Of a stretch of DNA of 64,000 nucleotides, positions 21,303 through 30,746 are shown one piece after another (position 1 is the stretch's first letter; every line of letters starts with the position of its first letter). The notes below the pieces were generated by a model. That model made no database searches, had not been told where the DNA came from, and saw only the letters and a list, made by a program, of their open reading frames with translations. This DNA is from Elymus sibiricus (Eukaryota; Streptophyta; Magnoliopsida; Poales; Poaceae), in the NCBI GenBank assembly GCA_039707655.1, contig CM077676.1:239958866-240022865 (forward strand), read 5' to 3'. Made by a program: the position numbers and the translations under genes.

Positions 21303-24300
21303 TTACGCGTTCCGGTCGCAGAGAACCTTGCTGATGATGAAGGGGCCCTCCCAAGGAGAGGCCAGCTTGTGCTGGCCGGCTGTTCGCTGGACGAGCCGGA
21401 GCACGAGGTCGCCCTCGCGGAACGCGAGGGGCTTGATCTTCTTGCTGTGGTAGTGGCGCAGCCCTTGTTGGTAGATGGCGGACCGACTGAGGGCCAGAAG
21501 GCGCGCCTCCTCGAGCAAGTCGACGTCGTCTTCGCGTGCCTCCTTTGCTTCGGCTTCTGTGTACATGGTTATCCGGGGCGAATCAAACTCAACATCGGTT
21601 GGAATGATTGCTTCGGCTCCGTAGATGAGAAAGAACGGGGTGAACCCGGTGGAGAAGTTGGGCGTCGTTCGGAGACTCCAGAGGACGGCTGGCAGCTCAT
21701 CTAGCCAGCTGCCGGGTGAGCGGATGAGCGGCTCGACGAGTCGCGGCTTGATGCCGGCTAGGATGAGGCCGTTTGCCCGCTCGACCTGGCCGTTCGACTA
21801 GGGGTGTGCGACGGAGGCCAAGTCGAGCCGGATGCCGGATGCGGAGCAGTAGTGGGCCAGCGCGCCGTTGGCGAAATTGGTGCCATTGTCCGTGATGATG
21901 CTGTGCGGCACGCAGTAGCGAACTGCGATATCCTTGATGAACCGGACGACGGTGGGACCGTCAAGCTTCTTGATCGGCCGAGCTTCGATCCATTTGGTGA
22001 ACTTGTCGACAGCGACCAGCAAATGTGTCATGCCGCCTCGGGCGGTCTTGAAGGGCCCCACCATGTCGAGCCCCCAGACGGCAAAGGGCCACGTGATGGG
22101 GGTGGTTTGGAGGGCTGAAGCCGGCTGGTGGCTGCGCTTGCTGAAACGCTGGCAGCCCTCACACTTGAGGACCAGCTGCTCGGCATCTTGCAAGGCCGTG
22201 GGCCAGTAGAATCCGTGGCGGAAGGCCTTGGTCACCAGGGACTGCGAGGCGGCATGGTGCCCGCACTCGCCCTGGTGGATGTCGAGGAGGATCTCGATCC
22301 CCTTGTCCTGTTCGACGCAGCGCTGGAACACGCCAGTCGTGCTGCGCTTCACGAGTTCGTGGTTGATGATGCTATAGGCGGACGCTCGCCGTTGCACTTG
22401 CCAGGCTTTGGTCTCGTCGCTGGGCAGGTCGCCGTCTTCCAGGAAGGCGAGGATCGGCCGAGCCCAAGACGGAGCTGCTACCACGGCGAAGACGGCCACC
22501 GGGATGGGATCCGAGGCGGCAGTCCCCGAGCCGGAGCCGGCAGTCCCCGAGCTAGAGACGGCAGTCCCCGAGGCAGAGCCGGGAACTCCAGGGTTGGGCG
22601 GGGGCACGTCGGGGTCATTTGGGACGAAGATGGATTCTGATTCGGGAGACGGCTTGATGGACGGCTTTCGTAGGTGCTCGAGGGAGACACCGGATAGGAT
22701 GGCTTGCCGGGTGGAGCCCATTTTCGCCAGTGTGTCGGCCGCTTCGTTGTCCGCGCGGGGCACGTGGAGGAACTCGCAACCTTCAAACCCGCCAGAGAGT
22801 TGCTGGACCAGGACACGGTAGCTGGCCATGTTGGCATCTTTGGCGTCCCAGTCGCCGGAAACTTGCTGCACCACCATGTCCGAGTTGCCGCAGCAGAGGA
22901 TGCGCCGGATGCCGATTTCTCTGGCCAGCTGGATGCCGTGCACGAGAGCCTCGTACTCGGCAACGTTGTTGGAGGCGGTGAAATGGATCTGCAGTACGTA
23001 CCGCAGCCGGTCGTTCTTGGGGGAAGACAGCACGATGCCGGCTCCCAAACCATTGCGCATCTTGGAGCCGTCGAAGTGCATGCGCCAATGAGTCGACTCG
23101 GGAGCCGGCGGCAGGTACTGGGTCTCCGTCCAGTCGACGAGGAAGTCGGCTAGCGCCTGGGACTTGATGGTGGTGCGGGGCTCGTAGAGGATCGTGTGGC
23201 CGGCTAGCTCGATGGCCCACTTGGCCACCCGGCCAGAGGCATCCCGGCAGCCCATGATCTCGCCGATGGGGGCCGTGCTCACCATAGTAATGGCGTGCTC
23301 TTGGAAGTATTGCCTCAGCTTCTTGGCGGCGAGGTACACGCCATAGCACATCTTCTGGTAGTGGGGGTAGTTCTGCTTGGAGGCGGATAGCACCTCGCTC
23401 AGGAAGTACACTGGGCGCTGAACTGGCTGCACCTTGCCCTCCTTCGGGCGCTCGACGACCAGCACCGTGCTGACGGCTCGGGAGGTGGCGGCGACGTATA
23501 GCAGGAGTGGCTCTTTCTCAGCCGGCGCGGCCAGGACGGGCGCGGTTGACAGCATGCGCTTGAGGTCGTGGAAGGCTTCGTCCGCCTGGTCGCTCCACTC
23601 GAACGCCGTCGTCTTCTTCATCAGCTGATACAGGGGCATGGCCCTCTCTCCCAGCCGGCTGACGAACCGGCTGAGAGAGGCCAAGCAGCCGGTGAACTTC
23701 TGCACGTCGTGCAACCGGGTCGGCTTGTGCATGCGCTCGATTGCCTTGATCTTCTCCGGGTTGGCCTCGATGCCGCGCTCCGAGACGAGGAAGCCGAGAA
23801 GCTGGCCGGCCGGCACGCCAAAGACGCATTTCTCTGGGTTGAGCTTGATCTGGAACCGGTGCAGGTTGGCGAAGGTTTCCTGGAGGTCGGCCAGGAGCGT
23901 GAAGTGCTGCTTGGTCTTCACCACGATGTCGTCGACGTAGACGTGCACGTTTCTGCTGAGCTGGGGCAGCCGGCATTTCTGCATGCAGCGCTGGAAGGTG
24001 GCGCCAGCATTCTTCAAGCCGAACGACATGGTGATGTAGCAATACGCCCCACAGGGCGTGATGAAGGACGTCTTGAGGGCGTCGGCCGGGTCCAACTTGA
24101 TCTGGTGGTAGCCGAAGTAGGCGTCCAGAAAGGACAGGAGCTCGCAGCCGGCTATGGAGTCGATGACCTGGTTGATCCGGGGCAGAGCGAACGGGTCTTT
24201 TGGGCAGGCCTTGTTCAGGCTAGTGTAGTCGATGCACATGTGCCAGGTGCCATTTTTCTTGAGGACGAGGACCGGGTTGGCCAGCCATTCCGGGTAGAAA

Positions 24301-24616
24301 ACTTCCATGATGAAGCCGGCTGCGAGAAGCCGGGCTATTTCCTCACCGATGGTTCTTCGCTTCTCCTCGGAGAAGCGGCGTAGCGGCTCTCGGACAGGGT
24401 TGGCATCCTTGCGGACGTGAAGTTTGTGCTTGGCGAATTCCCTCGGGACACCCGGCATGTCTTTGGGGGACCATGCAAAGATGTCCTGATTCTCACGGAG
24501 GAAATCGACGAGCTCGCCTTCCTATTTGCTGTCGAGGCCGGTGCCCACGACGACGTACTTGCTGGAGCTGGGGTCGGCCGGGTTGAGCGGGACCCTCTTT
24601 GTGTCCTTGGCCGGCT
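21303..24616 (-). pseudogene. pol of N: RT, RNase H, archaeal-type RNase H, integrase (two stops)
   Basis: The main open frame is 24458 to 21798 (886 codons). From its first Met, RT carries FLDAYFGYHQI (Asp ~112) and YVDD (~174-177). RNase H begins near residue 315. A second RNase H (HWRMHFDGSK, then AEYEALVHG and DNEAADTLAK) begins near 475. The integrase has HH...CEGC, WGLDMVG and ITDNGTNF. TAG at 21798-21800 falls where HPQSNG is usual, just before the catalytic Glu. The C-terminal part continues in frame to 21303. A second in-frame TAG at 24522-24524 separates RT from the protease side. A frameshift and a 38-bp direct repeat (24712-24749, 24787-24824) lie upstream. In RT the usual FLDAYSGYHQ Ser is Phe. 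The copy is inactive as it stands. Confidence 0.92.
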
Positions 24617-27460
24617 TCAAGGAGGCCTCGTCGGCCGGCTTGGGCGGAGTCGGCACAGCCGGCTGCGCGCTAGCCAGCGCCACGATCCGGTCGAGCTGGC
24701 GCCTCTCCTCGGCGATGACCAGTGACTCGGCCAGCTGGGAGCCGGCTTTGGCGCACTCGAGGGACTTCTTGTAGTCGCCGACGATGGCGATGACCAGTGA
24801 CTCGGCCAGCTGGGAGCCGGCTTTAACTTCAGGTAGGCGTAGTGGGGCACCGCCATGAACTTGGCCATCGCGGGCCGGCCCAGCAGCGCATGGTAGGGGC
24901 TGGCCAGATCGACCACCTCGAACCAGATCGGCTCGCGGCGGAAGTGGCTGCTGGAGCTGAACAGGACGTCAAGCCGGACCCGGCCGATCGGAGAGCAGGA
25001 GAGACCCGGCACGATGCCGTGGAACACCGTCCGGGTCGGCTCCAGCTGTCGCGCCTCGATGCCGAGCTTGGTCATGGTGTCGCGGTACAGGATGTTGATG
25101 CTGCTGCCGCCGTCGATAAGTACCCGCGAGAAGCGGCAGGTGCGCTTCTCGGAGACGAAGGTGGGGTCGAGCACAAGGGCGTAGCCACCCGACGTAGGCA
25201 TGACGGTCGGGTGGTCCTCCCGGGTCCAGCTGACCGGCCGGTCGGACCAGTGCATGTACTGGGGAACCGGGGGGACGATGGCGTTCACCTCGGCTGCGTG
25301 CTTGTCATCCCCCTCGTTGGTGAAGACGACGTAGGACGCGTCAGGGCGCGGGAAAGGGTTGTCGGCGAGGGCGCCGGGTGGCGGTGGAGGCGGCGGGAGC
25401 GGTGGCTGCTTCGAGTCGGTTCCGGGTGGCGGAGGCGGAAGGTTGCCCTTCAACAGGCGTTGGGTGAAGCTGCACTGCCGGAGCGTGTGCGTCGACGGCT
25501 TAGCGCCGCTATGGTGTTTGCAGGGGGCGTCGAGCATCTGCTCGAATGATAGCTTGGGCTGCCAGGCGGCCTTGCCGTTGCGCGAGCGCTGGCTGGAGCC
25601 TTGCTCAGCCGGCTGCTCCCCTTCCACCGTGGCAACCTGCCGGTTGTCGTAGCGGGGCGCTTGCTGGTCGCTCCGGCGCTTGCCGTTGTTGTTGTTGTCT
25701 TGCCGGCGCTGATTGTTGTCGCCAGCCGGCTAAGGGGGAGCCGGCTGGGCCGGGATGAACTTGCCGTCTGCGTCGATCGTGACCTTCACATTCCTCGTGG
25801 AGTCGGCCGTAGCGTACTTGTCCGCCACGGCCATGAGCTCCGCCAGGGATTCCGGCTCGTCGCACACCAGCCGGTGCTGGACCAGAGTGCCGTCTTGGCA
25901 CCCGTCGATTAAGTACTGGATGGCCTGGACCTCTTGGACGCCCTCGCAGGAGTTGCGCAGCTCCGTCCACCGCGTGAGGAAGTCGCGAAGGGGCTCGCCT
26001 GGCTTCTGGACGAACATGGAGAGGTGTCGAGGCTTGCCGGGTCGCTTGTACGTGCTCGTGAAGTTGCGGATGAACGCGTCTTCGAAATCCAGCCAAGAGT
26101 TCACGCTGCGGGCTCGCAGGCTGTTAAGCCATGTCCGGGCCGAGCCGAGCAGCATGAGGGGGACGTAGCACACGGCCACTCGCCGGTTGCCGCCGGCTAT
26201 GCCGACGGCCATGGTGTAGTCCGTTAGCCAGTCCTCCGGCTTGGTGACGCCGTTGTATTTGGGGGAGTCGCGAGGCAGCGAGAAACCTTTGGGGAAGGGC
26301 TCCTCACGAATGCGGGGGCCGAAACACGCCGGGCCGACAGAGCTCTCCTCCTCCAAGGCGGTGGAGCGCGCCAGCCGGTCGAGGCGGTGGCCGGCGTCGT
26401 TTTCATCGTAGGGCACGCGGGCGCCGAGCCGGTCAGCCACGGGGCCGCGCGGCGCGGGGGCTTCTCCGGCCGGCTTGAGCCGTTGGGCCGGCTGCACGGG
26501 GGGCTCCGGCGGTTGAACCCGGCCGTTGCCAGCCGTCTCATCTGCGATGCCGTCTCCGGCAGTGGCGGCGCGATTGTGACGGCTCTGACCGGATCGATGC
26601 CGGCCAGAGTGACTCACGCTAGTGGCGTGGGAGGACATTCGTTGCGCGTCCCGGAGAGCCCTCTCCAGGTCCCCGGTTTTTCCTGAGGTGGAGGCGTATG
26701 GCCGAGCCGGGTCGAAGTGCTTCTACTGCTCATTCGCCGTGGTGATGAGGTCGCGGATGCGCTGCTGCTGCTGCTGCTGCTCCTCGCCTTCCAGGAACTT
26801 GAGATCCACCATGGCCGCCTGCGCCGCGCGCATGTTTTTGATGGGGGTGTCAAACACGGGCCGGCCTACGCGTAGCGCACGGCCGATTGCGCCCCCACGG
26901 ATCCGCACCTCCGCGACCCGGCTGGGCTCGGCGGCGGCCGGCGTGAAACCGTGGGCACTGTCGTACTCTTGCTGGGCGGACTCCAGCCGGCGCCGCGCTG
27001 CCGCGAGCTCCGTGGCCTCGGCCAGCAGATGCTGGCAGTCTTTGTCGAGCTGAGCCGCTGTAGCAGCCGTGTCGGCGTCGGGCGTGATGGGGGCTTGCAG
27101 ACTCCAGATCATCTCGCGGAGCGGGTCGTCCCGGCGTGGCGGAGCCGCAGCCGCGGTAGTGGCGGCCGCGGCAGCCTTTTCCTTGTCGCGGTGGGAGCCG
27201 GAGCTAGTGCCGATGGTCAGCACTTCCGTGCGGACGCAGAGAGCCGCGATGTCGTCGGAGACGGCGCAGCCAACGGGGACGGGGGAGTCGGCGAAACTGT
27301 GCACCCCGCTGGGGAACACGTCGGGGACGAGCGCGACGAAGACGCGCAGCACGCCGAAAGGGACGACGAGGCAGCCTGCGGGACAGGCGGCATCCGCGTC
27401 CGGTGCAGCGATGCAGCCGGCCGGGTTGGCTGTGCGAGGCACACGGACCAAACCGTGCAT
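24617..27460 (-). pseudogene. gag-protease of N (two TAG stops)
   Basis: One frame from just after the primer site to 24617. The start is unclear; the first in-frame ATG after the primer site is at 27460. TAG codons at 26723-26725 and 25730-25732 interrupt it. Before the first stop is an Ala-rich, coiled-coil and poly-Gln region. The middle is the retrotransposon gag core (FSLPRDSPKYNGVTKPEDWL, SWLDFEDAFIRNF, LRDFLTRWTELRN). The last part has a Cys/His stretch and an aspartic protease (RVLIDGGSSINILYRDT; the active site reads DGG, usual in this lineage). The frame is lost after AYLKLK at the repeat before RT. Confidence 0.9.
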
Positions 27461-27525
27461 GATGCGCTCGCCGAAGCTGGTGAAGGGCCTCGTCCGGAAC
27501 TTGACTCCGTCCGACGCCGCGAGCA

Positions 27526-27545
27526 GCCCCACGGTGGGCGCCAAC
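27526..27545 (-). other. Primer-binding site of N
   Basis: Minus strand TTGGCGCCCACCGTGGGG directly follows the 5' LTR's CGACAG. A TGGCGC-type site is usual for Tat elements. I do not name the tRNA. Confidence 0.7.
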
Positions 27546-28458
27546 TGTCGCGGTGTTTTCACGGCAGATGCCATAAGATGGCTAAAGAGGTAGGGCTACG
27601 AGAGGACGCCGGTGGGTTCCGGAGGCGAGGTTGGCACGAGCAAGTGCGAGACAAGAGATGTACCCAGTTTCGGGGCCCTCTGGAGAGGTAACACCCCTAA
27701 TCCTGCCGAGTGTAGTATGGGAAGCACAAGGGCTACAAGGTCGCTCCTGGAGCTGTTCGGACGGAGGAGGGAGAAGGGGCTAGGCCACCGTTCTGCCTCT
27801 CCGGCGAGAGTGTGTGTGTGCTCTGTGGAGCGAGAAGGAGTCACTAAAGGGAAGTGAAGAGCAACCATGCAAGGGGAGAGAGTGAACCGAAGGAAGCGAA
27901 CCCCTCTACATGGAGGCCTCCCTGGGGTTCTTATAGGCCGACCCCCACGGTTACAATGGTAATGTTACAAAGGCACGGGCCCCTGGTGTCATTTACCGGG
28001 AGCCGGTGGTGGGGGCCACCGGGTCGCCGGGTCGCCAGGTGCGCCGCACCTGCCTGGCGCGGGGCACTGTGGCGGGTCTTGTCTCTCGTCAGTCTGGGTA
28101 TGAGGCACTGTGGCGCGTCTTGTCCGTCGTCAGAGGAGGTCGGCGCCGTTGTTTCTACAGGACCGCGCCTCCCTGACACCGCCCGCCTCGGGCGGGGGCG
28201 CAAGGAAAGCTGCAGCCTTGCCTGCTCTGTCAGCGTAAAGGAAGGAGCACTGTAGCCACACTTGCTTCGTCGCGAAGGCTCCGTCCCCTCGTGGCCAGCC
28301 GGCATGAGCCAGTCGGCCATGCCGGGTCGCCGTGCCGAGCCGGCTCGCGCTAGGGAGCCGGCGTACTGGCAAGCCGGCCTGAGGGACTTGACCTGCTCCG
28401 ATGATTTTTTAAGAAGGGGTTCGAGCTCCGTTGCTACCCGGGGTTTATCCCCCCGACA
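27546..28458 (-). repeat. 5' LTR of N
   Basis: 913 bp, partner of 16652-17574. TATA-like box at 27930-27937 and leader module at 27661-27707 (here with CCCAGTTTC in place of CCCAGGTTC). Confidence 0.9.
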
Positions 28459-29119
28459 CTCCAACAACCTGAAGAAGCAGGAGGACCGCTTCACGAAGAG
28501 GCGCGGCGAACTCGACGCCGAAATTGCCAAGCTCAAGCGGCAGCTCGCGGCGTCGGAAGCTGAGAGGCAGAGCGCGGCGGAGCTCCATGCCACGACTCGT
28601 CGTGAGCTGGAAGACCTCCAGGCTCAGGTGGGCGAGGTTAGCGACGAGGCGCAGCGGGTCCTCGACGAGGCCGCCCGAGGGCGCGGGGAGCAGCTCCAGC
28701 GCTCCAAGATGTTCCGCGAGCTCATGGGGCGCGCTCGCAGCGCCGTGGCTGCTTTCTCGGTCAAGAGGGTGGAGGATCCCCTGGAGACCGACGACGCCAG
28801 CTACCTGGCCTTCTTCACAAGGCTCGTAGAGCGGCTGAAGGTGAGCTCCACCCTGTGGGACGAGATCCACGATGCTAAGTGCCGCGACCTCCTGCGCCAA
28901 GCGTCGACCCGCGTCTTCAGTAACCTGCTGCGCGTTGATGGCAGCTTTAACTTCGACCAGGTGCTGTCTCCGGTTCCCGAGGAGCTCCAAGACAAGCTTG
29001 CGAGGGCGGTGGAGGACCATGTGGCGAGCCTACTGGAGCGCTTCGCGCCCGTCGGGGAAGGGTCTGGCGACGACGACAACCCAGTAGTCGACGACGCCGA
29101 CGGTGGCTCCGCTGCCTGA
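28459..29119 (+). pseudogene. Antisense gene of O, 3' part after the N insertion
   Basis: The frame resumes at the duplicated CTCCA and is open to the stop at 29117-29119. Coiled coil first (NNLKKQEDRFTKRRGELDAE, LKRQLAASEAERQ, ARGRGEQLQRS). Then comes a compact C-terminal domain (MFRELMGRARSAVAAFSVKR, LAFFTRLVERLKVSSTLWDE) and an acidic tail. The frame agrees with that at 16651, so N broke a continuous coding exon. A related C-terminal domain is recognisable in A and B by position, not by close sequence. Confidence 0.75.
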
Positions 29120-30188
29120 GGCCCTGCGCTCACCTTCATGTAACAGAGTGGATGCAGCCCCAAGGGGGCGTAAAGACATTTGTATGGCACTTTTTGTTGT
29201 TAAGTACTTAATGATCCGTGTGCTTTCGTTTTCCTCCCGAGGCCTTTATTTCCTTTTTACATTGCCTTTGTGCCCTGTGTCGCTGGGACCCAGCCCCCGA
29301 GGCAGGCTACACCGTCACTATGATGCCCAGAGCGTGCGCTCGGCAAGGCCAGAGGGTGTAGGGCTCTTAGGGCTTGTAGGAGTCCCTGAGGTGCGATGCT
29401 CAGGGTCCCCCCTTGACGCGCAGGCGGCTCATGCCAAGGAAGTCAGGAGGCCACGAGAGAGAAACGAGAGGGAAGGGACCCGAGGGGTGCTTTAGACTTA
29501 GCTCCTTTGAGGCGTGCGGCTTGGGGCGAGTCCTTCGTAGGGCACAGCTCATGAGGTGCAGTCCCTCGTGAGGCCCTCCGTCTGAAGGACCCGTCGCGAG
29601 GCCTCCCGAGGGGGGGGGGGCTCCTAAGGCCTTCGTATCCTGCACCAGGAGAACTGCCAAGTTTTTGCGAATAGTGCAGCAGGGCGCGCTCGCGAGGTCG
29701 CTTGTGGGTGTTACGCGAGGAGACAAGAGCACCAAGGACTCGGTGAGGTGATGTGCACAGGAGCCAGCCCGCGAGCCAGAGCTCAGCCGCTTGGGTTTTT
29801 CAGTGCTGCTGGGACTGACCCGAGCACAGACACCGTGTCCAGCCCCCGCTTGCGTGACAGGCACGGGCGAGACCATGAGCGCGCGTCCTGCGGCGGCAAG
29901 CACACGGGGTTTTGAAGGAAATAAGCTTTACTGATGCATGAAGCAAGTTCATTACATATCAGAAAGATACATGCTGCCGTGTTCGACACGGGTCAGCTTG
30001 AGGATGTGACGGCCAAGGGCCCCTCAAGTAAGCCACCAACGCGGAGCATGGGGCATCCGCCAGCGCTGAGCATGGGGCTTCCATGAGAGTCGGAAGGAGC
30101 TCTCACGTGCCGGCGGCAGCGTGAGTAGAGAGAGCCCCGGAGCGTGTACATCTCCATGTCGCTCGTATCCGTGGAGCACGGATAGAAC
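29120..30188. other. Intergenic zone between the convergent genes of O
   Basis: It holds the antisense gene's 3' UTR-like sequence (T-rich, 29190-29260), GC-rich text and an AT-rich part near 29930. No credible frame on either strand. Transcripts from both sides would overlap here. Confidence 0.5.
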
Positions 30189-30740
30189 TTACGGTGATGG
30201 CGGGTGTTCCATGTGTTTGGTACCGAAACACCCGCCTCCGTCATGAGTGGGGCCGCGGCGGGCCGGTGGTCGAGTGTTAATCACCTCCGTATTCCTTGTG
30301 ACGTGGGGCTCCAGGCTCATGCGCATCAGCCTCGCGATGGTGGCTGCAGCACCCTCCAGGCCGAACGGCATACGCATGAGCCAGGGCGAGCCTGCGGCGA
30401 TGCGCGGAGGAGGGAAGGGGCCTGCCGGGCAAGCCTGGATGAGGGCGATGAAGTCGACGCACATGCGCACGCTATCGCGCGGCCTGGCGTCGGTGGTGAG
30501 GCTAGCGATCCTCTTGGGGTGGGGGGCTTCACGTGCGATTCCAGCATCCTGGGGCTTGTTGACTTCTTGGGTGACGACTTCCTGCTTCTTGGGCGCTTGA
30601 CGAAATTCCTCACACTTGACGGGCCGCGCGCTCCAGCACGCGGCTGAGTGGTGCTCGATCACCTCCCTCGGCAGGCTGGGCGCGCCTGATGCTGTCCAAG
30701 CCAATGCACCAGGGCACGCCCAGAGGAAGGTGACGAGCAC
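30189..30740 (-). pseudogene. Collapsed RT remnant of O
   Basis: An open frame of 183 codons, in the same frame as gag-protease after its TAG. RT blocks can be read: PREVIEHH, RMCVDF-AL--ACP, MPFGL-GAA-T. The segment holding the first catalytic Asp (FLDAY) and the YVDD segment are missing. The deletions kept the frame open. RNase H and integrase are absent altogether, so O needed enzymes in trans. Confidence 0.75.
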
Positions 30741-30746
30741 GCCTTC

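Larger units (their letters stand above)
16652..28458 (-). mobile_element. Tat-lineage gypsy element 'N', nested in O
   Basis: LTRs 16652-17574 and 27546-28458 are flanked by the duplication CTCCA (16647-16651, 28459-28463). Sense strand is minus: primer site, gag-protease, RT, RNase H, a second (archaeal-type) RNase H, integrase. The second RNase H is the mark of the Tat lineage. On plus lies an antisense gene with introns. In the first 205 LTR columns I count 5 differences, fewer than in O, as expected for a younger insertion. Confidence 0.92.

Noticed and set aside
22128..24383. Plus-strand frames of 149-271 codons across pol of N
   Set aside because: They mirror the RT-integrase frame on the other strand and have no domain of their own.
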